Of a DNA stretch of 64,000 nucleotides, positions 7,733 to 17,306 are shown one piece after another. The DNA lies in contig CAJXPQ010000003.1 of assembly GCA_913058265.1 (NCBI GenBank), forward strand, positions 274,177 to 338,176. Direction: 5' to 3'. Source of the stretch: an uncultured Oligoflexia bacterium (lineage in GTDB: Bacteria; Bdellovibrionota; Bacteriovoracia; Bacteriovoracales; Bacteriovoracaceae). The notes beneath the pieces are model-generated. The model was given only the letters and a program-made list of their open reading frames with translations, had not been told where the DNA came from and made no database searches. How positions within the stretch are numbered: position 1 is the stretch's first letter; every line of letters begins with the position of its first letter. Position numbers and translations under genes: made by a program.

Positions 7733-9613
7733 ATGGAATATCAAAAACATCTTATAAAAGATAAGCGCTTTTGGCCTATTTTTTTGACACAATTCTTTGG
7801 TGCATTTAATGACAATGTTTTTAAGAATGCTCTTGTTATTCTTATAACATTTAAATCTTACAGTCTCGCAGGACTTGCACCAGAGCAGATGGTTGCTATT
7901 TGTGGAGGAATTTTTGTTCTTCCCTTCTTCTTATTTTCAGCAATGGCGGGACAGATTTGTGATAAGTTCCCTAAGCATAAACTTATCTTCTACATAAAAT
8001 TATGGGAACTTGTTATCATGTTTGTGGGTGCATACGGCTTTATGAGCGAGAACGTAAATGTACTAATTATTACATTATTCTTTATGGGACTGCAGTCCGC
8101 CTTCTTTGGCCCAATTAAATACTCGATTTTACCTGAATTAATTGACGGTAATGAACTTTTACAGGGAAATGCATTAGTATCCTCAGGAACTTTTGTTTCA
8201 ATCCTATTAGGAACAATACTAGGTGGAGCACTAATAGGACTTGAGGAGGTAGGTCGATCTTATACTGCTATCTCTATTATCATTTTTGCAGCTATAGGTA
8301 CGTTCTTTGGAATGAAAGTTCAGCCGCTTGAGCCCGCTGATAAGAATATGAAAATCTCTTATGGACTCTTTGCTCCAATTTTGAAAATTTTAAAGGTGAC
8401 GACAAAAATCAAAACTGTTTTTTTAGCAGTACTGGGGATTTCATGGTTTTGGTTTTTAGGCGCCGCTCTACTCTCGATGTTTCCTGCCTACGGAAGAAAT
8501 GTCCTTGGAGGTAATGAAAGTGTAGTTACGCTCTTCCTTGCGATGTTTAGTATTGGTGTCGCTGTAGGAAGCATGCTATGTGAGAAGTTTAGTCGACAAA
8601 GGTTAGAGTTGGGACTTGTACCTTTTGGAACTATTGGGATGACTATTTTTATCTTTGACTTATTTTTAGTTGGGACGCCTGAGTTTAATTTAGTTGATAT
8701 TGGTATTAAAGAATTTCTTTCATACTCTATTCATTGGAGAATATTGATCGATCTATTTGGTCTCTCTGTCTTTTCCGGTTTTTTTATTGTTCCACTTTAT
8801 ACATTTATTCAACATAGAACGCCAAACGGTGAGAGGTCTCAAGTTATTGCTGGGTTAAATATCATTAATGCTTTGTTTATGGTTTCCTCCGCTGTTGCTC
8901 TCACAGTTTTATATTCATTTAAATTTACTATTCCTCAAATATTTGGAATCTGGGCTGTTTTAAACTTGCTCGTTTCGATCTATATCTACACCGTTGTTCC
9001 TGAGTTTTTACTACGTTTCGTCGCGATGATTATTACGAGACTTATGTATAGACTCAAGGTTCATGGTGTTGAAAATATTCCTGAAGAGGGAGCTTGTATT
9101 CTTACTTGTAATCATGTCTCTTTTGTTGATTGGTTAGTCGTAGCAGCAGGTATTAAGCGACCTGTTCGCTTCGTGATGTATTATAAATTTATGAAAATTC
9201 CTTTAATTCATAATATCTTTAGGGGAGGAAAGGTTATTCCTATCGCAGGTAAGAATGAGGACCTTGAAATTTTTAATCAGGCGCAACTTGATATTGAACA
9301 GGCGCTTAAGAGTGGAGATATTCTTTGTATTTTCCCTGAAGGTGAAATTACTCATGACGGCGAACTAAGTGAATATAAAAAAGGAATTGAGCATATGCTT
9401 GCAAAGGTTCCTGTTCCTGTCATTCCCATGACTCTTAATGGTTTGTGGGGAAGCTTCTTTAGTCGTGCACATGGTGGCAAGGCGGTAAGTAGTCCTAAGG
9501 TACTTCTAAAAATGTGGTTAAGACGTATTGATTTAAACGTTTATCCCGCTATCCAGGCTCAGGATGTCTCAGCAAAAAAACTAGAAGAGTTTACGAAGTC
9601 TAAGCTTTCGTAG
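7733..9613 (+). CDS. LplT-like MFS transporter fused to a PlsC-type acyltransferase
   Basis: Two-domain inner-membrane protein for phospholipid salvage. Residues about 1-425 are a 12-helix major facilitator of the LplT lysophospholipid-flippase type (opening FWPIFLTQFFGAFNDNVFKN is characteristic). Residues about 440-626 are a PlsC-like 1-acylglycerophosphate acyltransferase with the catalytic H461xxxxD466 (NHVSFVD) and the FPEGE motif (534-538). Many proteobacterial relatives carry a third, AMP-binding acyl-ACP synthetase domain (Aas); here the protein ends after the acyltransferase, so acyl groups must be activated elsewhere. Likely role: import lyso-lipids, for instance from damaged membranes or prey, and re-acylate them (inference). 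The RBS sits in a hairpin. Confidence 0.9.
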   Translation: MEYQKHLIKDKRFWPIFLTQFFGAFNDNVFKNALVILITFKSYSLAGLAPEQMVAICGGIFVLPFFLFSAMAGQICDKFPKHKLIFYIKLWELVIMFVGAYGFMSENVNVLIITLFFMGLQSAFFGPIKYSILPELIDGNELLQGNALVSSGTFVSILLGTILGGALIGLEEVGRSYTAISIIIFAAIGTFFGMKVQPLEPADKNMKISYGLFAPILKILKVTTKIKTVFLAVLGISWFWFLGAALLSMFPAYGRNVLGGNESVVTLFLAMFSIGVAVGSMLCEKFSRQRLELGLVPFGTIGMTIFIFDLFLVGTPEFNLVDIGIKEFLSYSIHWRILIDLFGLSVFSGFFIVPLYTFIQHRTPNGERSQVIAGLNIINALFMVSSAVALTVLYSFKFTIPQIFGIWAVLNLLVSIYIYTVVPEFLLRFVAMIITRLMYRLKVHGVENIPEEGACILTCNHVSFVDWLVVAAGIKRPVRFVMYYKFMKIPLIHNIFRGGKVIPIAGKNEDLEIFNQAQLDIEQALKSGDILCIFPEGEITHDGELSEYKKGIEHMLAKVPVPVIPMTLNGLWGSFFSRAHGGKAVSSPKVLLKMWLRRIDLNVYPAIQAQDVSAKKLEEFTKSKLS

Positions 9614-10238
9614 AGACTTTTGAGTATTTATCAAAAAAGTAAAAAATGAATATGGCGAGTCCAAAGCCAGCTACAACGTCATAGATATAGTGCTGCTTTG
9701 TAGTCAGTGTCGAAATCGATATAAGAGTTGATATAAAGATTGAGATCCAAAACTTAGTTTTATTTTCTCTATACCATCCAAATGCAAAACAATAGCATAT
9801 TCCTACATGTAGTGAAGGAAGGCAATTACTAGGTTTATCAATCATTCGGACTGCCTTAAATAGAAGAGTTGTGATATCTGTAAATGGCGGTAGAGGATAG
9901 AATTCCCTTGGGTAATTTACTGGAAAGCTCAAAAAGATTGCACAAGAAAGTACCGTGAGAACCATAAAAGCAAAGAGTGTCTTGTTCATATTGTCTTCGT
10001 CTTTATATCCAATAATGCACCATACAAGGTAGGCCGGATATAAAACAATATATATATAGATACTCCATCTCAGCATTGGGATAGCTTTTTCGAACTCTGG
10101 AATGGGCAAAAATACCCCAGAGTGGTAGCTAATGGCACCACATACTCCATATAGGGCCATAAAGATACCCGCTATTAGAGGCATTACAGCGTACTTATTC
10201 TTGTGAAAAACAATCTTTTTTAGTGTAATTTTTTCCAT
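9600..10238 (-). CDS. PAP2-superfamily membrane phosphatase/transferase
   Basis: Polytopic membrane protein of 212 residues with about six hydrophobic segments. The PAP2 catalytic motifs are visible: CLPSLHVG (motif 2, with the His) and STLTTKQHYIYDVVAG (motif 3, HxxxD). The region before motif 2 (KAVRMIDKPSN) stands where the first Lys/Arg motif is expected but matches only loosely, as in the inositol-phosphoceramide-synthase-like branch (PAP2_3). Substrate is probably a lipid phosphate or phospholipid head group. It converges on the MFS-acyltransferase gene and overlaps its end by 14 bases, so the pair may share lipid work (inference). Confidence 0.78.
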   Translation of the reverse strand: MEKITLKKIVFHKNKYAVMPLIAGIFMALYGVCGAISYHSGVFLPIPEFEKAIPMLRWSIYIYIVLYPAYLVWCIIGYKDEDNMNKTLFAFMVLTVLSCAIFLSFPVNYPREFYPLPPFTDITTLLFKAVRMIDKPSNCLPSLHVGICYCFAFGWYRENKTKFWISIFISTLISISTLTTKQHYIYDVVAGFGLAIFIFYFFDKYSKVSTKA

Positions 10239-10366
10239 AATTTCGGAATCTTAATGCTTTGCATCCTATAATAATTACTCACAGACTACTATTTTGTCAC
10301 TATTATTGCATAATGTCTCGGTATATCAAAATGGAATTTGATTAGAAAACTTACTATGGAGAATCC

Positions 10367-11497
10367 ATGTTTAAACGTACTACATTAAATTTAAAGCCTA
10401 TTCTACTTACTGCCTTAGTTTGTGGTGTATCTGCTTGTAGTCAAGATGAGGATATTAATAAAGATAAAACTTCACCAATAACCAAGACATCAACAAAACC
10501 TGAAGCGATGAGTGCTCCACAAGAAATTGAGGCCAGCGCTAAAGTAAGCAAACTTGATGATTCCCAACAAGAGATAATCGCAGCTAACGTGCCAGCTCCA
10601 AAAATTGAGAGGCAAATAGCAGCTCAAGAAAAAGTGTCTAAGCCTAAATTGCAAAAGCCAAATAAAGTCGTAAAAAAGAAAACTATTAAGATTGAGAAAG
10701 CTGATAAGGTTTCTACAATCATGTCTGCGGTAAATAAAACTGAAGTAGATTTAAAAAGTAAGGAAAGTAAAATCGTAAAGGCGATTACACAAACATTAGA
10801 TGTCTCATATGAAACAGATATGCAAGAAAATGATAATAAGCAAAGAGCTGATTCTACGATTTGGTATTTCTTTCGTTACAAATTTTCGAGTGAGTACACT
10901 GGGCGATTTTGGGCTAATATTGGTAAAAATCTTCATGAGTCTTATGAAACGACTCTAAAAGATACTAAACTGACACTTTCAAAGAAAGGAATTCAACTTA
11001 CTGAGAATTTAAAGCTTTCTCCGTCGGCAACTTTAGTTCTTCCAACAAGTGAGAAAAGTAAACGAAATGAAGAATTAAACTTTGGAGTAGAGGTGAATCC
11101 ATCTCTCTCTTATAAAATTTTAGACGAGTTAAGACTTAGTTACCTTCCAAGAGGGGTTAAGAATTTTCATGAATATAAAACAAGTAGAACTAACAGCTTA
11201 AATACTGAGTACAAGTTAATTCAATTTGTGGTTTTAAACTATGCTTTTGTTCCAAGGTGGTATTTCGAACCTACACTTATTTATTCAAATACTTGGTCTT
11301 ATGAAGGAACAAGAAGAGATCCAAGTTTTATGTCTGTTCTAGAAGTTGGTCACGACTATAATAAAAATTTAGTTCTAGCTGCAGGTTTAACGACTTCAGG
11401 TTCTGTTTATAAAGCAGAAGAGGGACTTGATAGTAATATTGAAGTTTATGACGCTGAGTCAGCAAGTATATATGGAAAGTTTGCATTAACATTTTAA
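10367..11497 (+). CDS. Lipoprotein with Lys-rich linker and barrel-like C-terminal domain
   Basis: Not a family I recognise. Residues 1-24 are a lipoprotein signal ending in the lipobox VSAC. Residues 25-145 are low-complexity, rich in Lys, Pro, Thr and Ala, like a spacer across the periplasm. From about 155 the protein alternates polar and aromatic residues in strand-like stretches (TIWYFFRYKF, FVVLNYAFVPRWYF) and ends FALTF, with the terminal Phe typical of outer-membrane barrels. About eight strands could fit. It is 19 bases upstream of the metzincin lipoprotein and likely co-transcribed, so it may anchor or display that protease (inference). Confidence 0.6.
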   Translation: MFKRTTLNLKPILLTALVCGVSACSQDEDINKDKTSPITKTSTKPEAMSAPQEIEASAKVSKLDDSQQEIIAANVPAPKIERQIAAQEKVSKPKLQKPNKVVKKKTIKIEKADKVSTIMSAVNKTEVDLKSKESKIVKAITQTLDVSYETDMQENDNKQRADSTIWYFFRYKFSSEYTGRFWANIGKNLHESYETTLKDTKLTLSKKGIQLTENLKLSPSATLVLPTSEKSKRNEELNFGVEVNPSLSYKILDELRLSYLPRGVKNFHEYKTSRTNSLNTEYKLIQFVVLNYAFVPRWYFEPTLIYSNTWSYEGTRRDPSFMSVLEVGHDYNKNLVLAAGLTTSGSVYKAEEGLDSNIEVYDAESASIYGKFALTF

Positions 11498-11506
11498 TGC
11501 GCATTA
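11495..11506. repeat. 12-bp perfect palindrome between two genes
   Basis: TAATGCGCATTA includes the stop codon of the upstream lipoprotein and lies just before the AGGAG ribosome-binding site of the metzincin gene. It could be an RNA stem that tunes the second gene, or chance. Confidence 0.35.
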
Positions 11507-11516
11507 GGAGAATGGA

Positions 11517-14500
11517 ATGAAGAAATTTAACAACATTGTCGTTTTAGCCTTAGGAAGTCTTTTACTTGCGAGTTGTGCAAAAGAAAAAGAATACGACAAG
11601 GTTTATAAGAAAGCTGAAACGCTGAAAATATCTGATGTTCTTACTAAAAATGCAGATGGAACACCTACTAAGTATTTATATGTTCCAATGACACTTGGTA
11701 CTCCTAGGGAAGTGGCAGAAGCTAATCCTTATTTTCAGGGTGATGAAAAGATTGTTAAACTTCAATTTACTGAAGCTGGTCTTGAGGTCCTTGAACTTGA
11801 GAAGGATGGACGTTTTGCAAACAATGATTTAAATAACACTCCGGTTTTAACTGTCCCTGTAGATTATAAGCAATATAAATGTGCAGAGGATGAGTTCGGA
11901 GATTGTACAAATAAAGAGGAAGAGGATTCAGATTTAACATGGGATCAAAAAGAGTATTTCTATCCTGATTATGCAGCTTTAGAAGTTAAAGAGTTAAATA
12001 TGCTTGATCTCTCAAATGTTGAAGGAAGTGGTTGTGTAACACCTAAAGGTGTAAAACTTGTAGACTACGAATTTTCTAAAGATGGTGTCCTAAATATTGA
12101 ACTTGAAAAAACATATAAATTAAGAAACACATGGAGTTGTATTCGTAGAAACTATTTTATGGGAAAGCTTTCTTTCAATAGTTTTAAGGTGAGATTTTTC
12201 TATTCAATGGTTGCCTTAGATAAACTTGCAACTAAAGGATATGAAAAATCAGAGTATGCCATCGAGAACCATAGTACTTTTGGATTTTTTAAAGACGAAA
12301 TTGAAACATTAAATGATGATTTTGATTCAAATAGAAAAGAGGTTACTTACCTTGCCAATAGATGGGATCCAAATAAAAAGGTTCTTACTTACTATTTAAG
12401 TAAATCATTTAATTCTGAACAAAATAAGCCTATTTTAGAGGCCACAATGAGATCTCAGGAAGTAATGAATGCAAACTTAGCATCAGCAGGTGTAGGCTTC
12501 AAAATTCAATTTCTTCAACAGTCAGAATCAGACAATATTAGTCCGGGTGACCTAAGGTATAACACTGTTGTTCTTATTGATGATCCACTTGCAAATGGAC
12601 TTCTTGGTTATGCTCCAACAGTTACAAATCCTGAAACAGGTGAGATTGTTCAAGGTCATATAAATATGTATGGTGGAGTTTTGTCTTCTGGAACTCGTTG
12701 GGTTTATGAAGGCGCTGTTGATATTATGGAAGAGCAGGTTCTTAAAATTGGATCGAAAACAGTTGAAGTTAATTTTGATAACAAAATTTATTCTGAATCT
12801 AAACTTCCAGCTGTTTTGAGAAAGTACAAGACAACTTTAGATGAAACTGAAGTTGCGAAGCCAGTTACAGAAGTAAACGAATCCTCAGCAAAAACACATC
12901 AAAATATTTTTGAACAAGATCATAGTAAAATAATCTCTCTTAGTATGTTTGATGCAGGGAAAGATGCTGCTCAAAGGCAATTTGAAACAAGCTTTGATAA
13001 TAAAGCTTATTTTGAAAAAATTATGAATAGAGATTTTGACGGAATGGAGGAGATGAATAAACGTGTGGCGATGGCCGAAGCCGATGAGTATGGTTATAAA
13101 CTACACTCAAAGCATGCACCTGAATTCTTTCCAATTGCAGGTACTCGTAAGGTAGTTTATCCAGGTCTTTTAAAGATAGCTAATATTTTAGATAATCGTG
13201 GAATCTTAAAAAGATGGGTTCATTTAAATGATACTCAGAAGAAAAAGGTTAGAGAGATTATTCTAGTTAATCGATATACTTCAACTTTTGTTCACGAGAT
13301 GGGACATAGTTTAGGTTTAAGACATAACTTTGCTGGATCTACTGATGCTGCAAATTTTTATACTGATGTTGAAGCTCAGTTGTTAGATATGGAAGCTGCA
13401 CCAGCTTACTCATCTGTTATGGATTATGCTGTCAGTGAATATAACGAATTAGGGGCATTTGGAAAGTATGATGTTGCTGCATTAAGATTCAACTATACAG
13501 GTACTTTAGGAGCTAACGATGGTACTGCCGTTGAAGTTCCAAAAGGTTCAAACATTAATAAATATAGAGAACTTTATAATGGAGAAGTCAAAAAGTTTGT
13601 TTTAGAGCAAGCTAAGCAAGCAGGTCTTCCTGCTGATTGGACTTATGAGCAGGTTATTGGATATCTAAAGGAAAACGTAATCAATAATGAAGAGTACTCT
13701 GAAGAAGTTAGAAACTATTGGAGAGGAATCTCGGATATGGATAATAAATTCGTTGCTAGCTATAAATTTTGTACAGATGAAAATGCAGGTCTCTCAGCTA
13801 CTTGTAACAGACATGACGAAGGAACAAATCTATTTGAAATAGCAAAGTTTAGAACTCAACGATATAAAGAAATGTACAAGTACAGAAACTTTAGAGATGA
13901 CAGATTACGATTTAAAAGTACTGATCTTGATAGCTATTTAACTGGTAGATTTCGTGAATTTGGTAAAGTTAGAGATGTCATGGAATTGTATGACTTATAT
14001 GCAAATATTCTCGGGCAAGATGTATTAGAAAGAGATGCATGTAAGGAAGAAGATATTGCAGGAGATATCGTCTGTGAATTAAATGAATCAGTTAAGGTTG
14101 TCGGAAATATGTTTTTAGATATTTTAAAAACGCCAGAACTTACCTGTGCTGTTGGAGAAGCTGCTACCTCTGAAGTTCCGGCCAAAGTAACTTCACTTGT
14201 TAAGATCGTTGATATAATGGATGAGCGTGATATGAGTACATTATTGCGTGATAATAACAAGTTTCTTACTACCTGTTTTGACCCTATCGTTAAGAACTAC
14301 TTTAAAGAGAAGGGGCAAAGCGTAATCGGAGAAGTAGGGAAATTTTTAAATAGTCACAGAGATAGTAATCCAAACTATAAGTATGCCGATGATATTTATG
14401 TTAGAGGTATCTGGACTGATAAAGCTATGGCGATGAGATTCTTATTTGAAAGAAGACACTCCATAGGAACAACTGATGAAAGTCAGCTTGCTTTAATTGA

Positions 14501-15413
14501 TCACCCTTATATCAAGAAAGAGTTTAAGCAAGTAATGAGGCATATGGTTTTAGGAAAGAAACTTGAGAATCCACTTCCTTTTTTGACAGAGTCTGGTGAA
14601 AAGTTTTTTATTCCATACATACTTGAAGCTAATACCACAACGGACCAAATTGAAGATAATCTTGGTTGGGTAAAAAATTACTTTGGAATGGAAGAGGTAG
14701 GTGAAGGTAATCTTTTAAAAACTCTTCTTGCTCAAGTGAAGAATGCTTATATTGGTGTTCAAGGTGAAGGTAAAGTTAAGCAATTTATTACGAATAATTA
14801 TGTAACAGTTAGACAGTGGGTGGGTTACATACCTGAGGATCTGAAAATTCCAGGTTACTTGTTTCACTATGCTGAAGGTAATGGTATGAGATCTTCAATG
14901 TCGTACCAAGCTTCTAAGGTAAATTCTCTTTCTAATGAAATGTTAACTTTGATGAAAGAGATGGATAAATTTAAAGACGTGCCAAAAGAGAGTTTTGAAA
15001 AAATAATTTCTCATAAAATAAAGCCTGTTGCACCAGATAGCTACACAGACTTTGAAAAATCATTTTTTGGACTTCAAGTAAATCAGCAGCAGGCAATTAT
15101 TGGCTTGTTAGAAAGAGACGGCATAACACTTGCGGCATTTGAAAACTTTGCTGCAAATAAAGAAGACGCTAAAACAATGTTTACTGCTTACACAAAAATG
15201 CGTGAAACTAGTAGCTCTGTATTTTTAGAGAAAATTTTGGCCGATAAGAAAGAAATCGTTGCAAATGGACCAATAGGCTCAACAGATGTAGAGAAAGAAC
15301 TTTTAACTTATGAGTTAGATTTCTTAACAGATCTATCTGCTGGTAATTACACAAAAGAGGTTATTGAATATTATGAAGGGCAATTATCATTACTCCCTCA
15401 GCATATTGAATAA
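11517..15413 (+). CDS. Very large zinc metalloprotease lipoprotein (metzincin)
   Basis: A 1,298-residue lipoprotein with signal and lipobox LLASC in residues 1-20. The metzincin active site is complete: H593E594xxH597xxGxxH603 (HEMGHSLGLRH), then the Met-turn SVMDYAV with M635, 32 residues after the third His. This arrangement is typical of the large, poorly studied zinc-dependent metalloproteases of the DUF4953 kind. The 590 residues before and 660 after the site hold no repeat or domain I can name. Its own RBS, AGGAG, sits 8 bases from the ATG. It is probably cotranscribed with the preceding barrel-like lipoprotein. An anchored surface or periplasmic protease is the likely product; substrate unknown. 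Confidence 0.85.
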   Translation: MKKFNNIVVLALGSLLLASCAKEKEYDKVYKKAETLKISDVLTKNADGTPTKYLYVPMTLGTPREVAEANPYFQGDEKIVKLQFTEAGLEVLELEKDGRFANNDLNNTPVLTVPVDYKQYKCAEDEFGDCTNKEEEDSDLTWDQKEYFYPDYAALEVKELNMLDLSNVEGSGCVTPKGVKLVDYEFSKDGVLNIELEKTYKLRNTWSCIRRNYFMGKLSFNSFKVRFFYSMVALDKLATKGYEKSEYAIENHSTFGFFKDEIETLNDDFDSNRKEVTYLANRWDPNKKVLTYYLSKSFNSEQNKPILEATMRSQEVMNANLASAGVGFKIQFLQQSESDNISPGDLRYNTVVLIDDPLANGLLGYAPTVTNPETGEIVQGHINMYGGVLSSGTRWVYEGAVDIMEEQVLKIGSKTVEVNFDNKIYSESKLPAVLRKYKTTLDETEVAKPVTEVNESSAKTHQNIFEQDHSKIISLSMFDAGKDAAQRQFETSFDNKAYFEKIMNRDFDGMEEMNKRVAMAEADEYGYKLHSKHAPEFFPIAGTRKVVYPGLLKIANILDNRGILKRWVHLNDTQKKKVREIILVNRYTSTFVHEMGHSLGLRHNFAGSTDAANFYTDVEAQLLDMEAAPAYSSVMDYAVSEYNELGAFGKYDVAALRFNYTGTLGANDGTAVEVPKGSNINKYRELYNGEVKKFVLEQAKQAGLPADWTYEQVIGYLKENVINNEEYSEEVRNYWRGISDMDNKFVASYKFCTDENAGLSATCNRHDEGTNLFEIAKFRTQRYKEMYKYRNFRDDRLRFKSTDLDSYLTGRFREFGKVRDVMELYDLYANILGQDVLERDACKEEDIAGDIVCELNESVKVVGNMFLDILKTPELTCAVGEAATSEVPAKVTSLVKIVDIMDERDMSTLLRDNNKFLTTCFDPIVKNYFKEKGQSVIGEVGKFLNSHRDSNPNYKYADDIYVRGIWTDKAMAMRFLFERRHSIGTTDESQLALIDHPYIKKEFKQVMRHMVLGKKLENPLPFLTESGEKFFIPYILEANTTTDQIEDNLGWVKNYFGMEEVGEGNLLKTLLAQVKNAYIGVQGEGKVKQFITNNYVTVRQWVGYIPEDLKIPGYLFHYAEGNGMRSSMSYQASKVNSLSNEMLTLMKEMDKFKDVPKESFEKIISHKIKPVAPDSYTDFEKSFFGLQVNQQQAIIGLLERDGITLAAFENFAANKEDAKTMFTAYTKMRETSSSVFLEKILADKKEIVANGPIGSTDVEKELLTYELDFLTDLSAGNYTKEVIEYYEGQLSLLPQHIE

Positions 15414-15436
15414 TTAAGATTAAATAGAATTATATT

Positions 15437-15459
15437 GGCCAGATCAATTTGATCTGGCC
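15437..15459. terminator. Long hairpin after the metzincin gene
   Basis: GGCCAGATCAA and TTGATCTGGCC form perfect 11-bp arms around a single T. There is no run of T after it on either strand, so termination by itself is uncertain; it may protect the 3' end of the mRNA or act as a DNA site. Confidence 0.5.
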
Positions 15460-15489
15460 GAATACTTTCTCCTCATTCATAATACAAAT

Positions 15490-16617
15490 ATGAACTATTC
15501 CGAAAAAAAATCCCTTTCAACTCGAGTCACAATTATTGGTGCTTTTCTTGATTTAATACTTGGTCTCGGGAAAATCATAGTCGGTTCACTCTACTTATCA
15601 CAAGCGTTGATCGTTGATGGGATCCATTCACTTTCTGATATTCTGACTGATGTCTTCGTTATTCTGATTACTTTTATTTCACATGAGAAACCTGATGATG
15701 ATCATCCCTATGGCCATGCTAGGTTTGAAACTCTAGGTACCATTGTTATCGGTTTTATCCTTATTGTTGTTGCTGTTTTTCTTGCCATTGAAAATATAGA
15801 ATCATTTATTGCTAAAAAAGAATCAGTTATCCCTGGAACACCTACAATAATCATTACTATTATTTCTATTTTTTCTAAAGAATGGATCTATCGTAAAACC
15901 TTAGCTGTAGGTGAGCTTATACAGTCTGAGCTACTTATTGCTAATGCTTGGCATTCGAGAACAGATGCTATTTCTTCTATTCTAGTTTTAGTCAGCTTAG
16001 TTGTTTCTATGGCAGGTTTTCCTCAAGTTGATATATTTACCGCCATCGTACTTTCATTGTTCATTGGTAAAGTTGGTTGGGACTTCGTTTGGAAAAGTAT
16101 CAAGGAGCTTGTAGATACAAGTCTTGATCAAGCTCAAATACAAGAAGTAAAAGAAGTCATACTATCTGTAGATGGTGTTAAAGGTATGCATAATCTTAGA
16201 AGCCGAAAAATGGGAAGTAAGGCGATCTTGGATGTAAACGTAGAAGTTTCACCCTATATAACGGTCTCTGAAGGGCATGAAATATCCACATGGGTCGCAA
16301 ATACAGTGATAAAAAGCTTCCCCAATATTATGGATATTACTGTGCACACTGATGTTGATGATGATAGGGGCGAAAGTGACATTTTTGAGCCACACTCTTA
16401 CGAACTTCTGCCACTTAGGTCAGAGGTCATTGAGACTATTCAGGGGATAGTTGAAGCAAGTGAATTCAAGCATATCTCCAATTTTGACTTACATTACTAT
16501 AATGGAAAGATTCGTCTTTACCTGACTGTTGATGCCACTTCAAAAAATGCGGATATTGAAAATAAGCTTCTTGCTATAGAATATATCTCAGAAGTACATT
16601 TTTTCCAGAAATTATAG
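15490..16617 (+). CDS. Cation diffusion facilitator (Zn2+/Mn2+/Fe2+ efflux)
   Basis: Inner-membrane metal/proton antiporter of the CDF family. Six hydrophobic helices occupy residues about 10-205. The metal site is HxxxD on helix 2 (H46SLSD50) and HxxxD on helix 5 (NAWHSRTD), with the family loop DDDHPYGHARFE. The HxxxD form on both helices is more usual for Zn2+ carriers. A cytoplasmic dimer domain follows (residues about 210-290, ending TVHTDVD). An extra 80 residues look like a degenerate second copy of that domain (ISNFDLHYYNGKIRLYLTVD), which makes the protein longer (375) than the common 300. No obvious metal-regulated operator was seen upstream. Confidence 0.9.
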   Translation: MNYSEKKSLSTRVTIIGAFLDLILGLGKIIVGSLYLSQALIVDGIHSLSDILTDVFVILITFISHEKPDDDHPYGHARFETLGTIVIGFILIVVAVFLAIENIESFIAKKESVIPGTPTIIITIISIFSKEWIYRKTLAVGELIQSELLIANAWHSRTDAISSILVLVSLVVSMAGFPQVDIFTAIVLSLFIGKVGWDFVWKSIKELVDTSLDQAQIQEVKEVILSVDGVKGMHNLRSRKMGSKAILDVNVEVSPYITVSEGHEISTWVANTVIKSFPNIMDITVHTDVDDDRGESDIFEPHSYELLPLRSEVIETIQGIVEASEFKHISNFDLHYYNGKIRLYLTVDATSKNADIENKLLAIEYISEVHFFQKL

Positions 16618-16620
16618 TTT

Positions 16621-17211
16621 TTAAAAAATTGATTTCGCTGCAAGTAATCTTAAAATATCTATTTGGGTAACGAGTCCAGTCATAACCTTTTCATCATTTA
16701 GTATTGGTAGGCATCCAATGTTTTCAGCACACATAATCTTTGCTAAGTCATTTATAGATGTATCTTCAGTGGCCACAATAATCTTTTTGACCATAATTTC
16801 CTTAGTTTCTTGGCCTTCCTTAAATAGTAAATCTTTTGGTGAAATTATACCGATGACTATATCTTGCTTAATAATTGGAATATGATGAATATTTCTATTT
16901 TCCATCATATTTATAATCTCTCTACGAGTATTCTGTTCTGTGGCAGTCACAAGATTTTTTGTCATTAGTTCTCTTGCATATGAGATTTTCTGATGGGTTT
17001 TGAAGATTTCTTCTTGTTTAGCATAGTGCGATATCGATTTGATATCATGCTTACTCTTGTTTGCGTCTTTATCCTTATATTGCTCATTCGTTATATTGTC
17101 TGTATCAGGGTTTATTTGGCTACTTCTACGAGTTCTATTTATCATGATACCTTTGTAATCAGGTAACTCAAATGACTTGTATTGACCAAACTCTGAAATA
17201 TGAAAAGGCAT
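16621..17211 (-). CDS. Two-CBS-domain protein
   Basis: 196-residue cytoplasmic protein. Residues about 75-196 are a tandem CBS pair (Bateman module): MTKNLVTATEQNTRREIINM with the hallmark GIISPKDLL, then IMVKKIIVATEDTSINDLAKI with GLVTQIDILRLL. Such pairs sense adenine nucleotides. The first 70 residues are polar, Lys/Arg-rich and without a known domain. No catalytic domain is attached, so it likely modulates a partner. It converges on the CDF gene, with three bases between the stops, and is divergent from the photolyase. Confidence 0.85.
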   Translation of the reverse strand: MPFHISEFGQYKSFELPDYKGIMINRTRRSSQINPDTDNITNEQYKDKDANKSKHDIKSISHYAKQEEIFKTHQKISYARELMTKNLVTATEQNTRREIINMMENRNIHHIPIIKQDIVIGIISPKDLLFKEGQETKEIMVKKIIVATEDTSINDLAKIMCAENIGCLPILNDEKVMTGLVTQIDILRLLAAKSIF

Positions 17212-17306
17212 AGCAATCTCCTAAATATATAGATAATGTCTACTAATTAGTATTGTAACTTATAATTATTGATTTAGACTGATAAATATCAATAAAGGGT
17301 GAGAAG

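Noticed and set aside
10356..10368. Hairpin ATGGA-GAA-TCCAT at the start of the barrel-like lipoprotein gene
   Set aside because: Only five base pairs with a three-base loop; too weak to call a regulatory structure.
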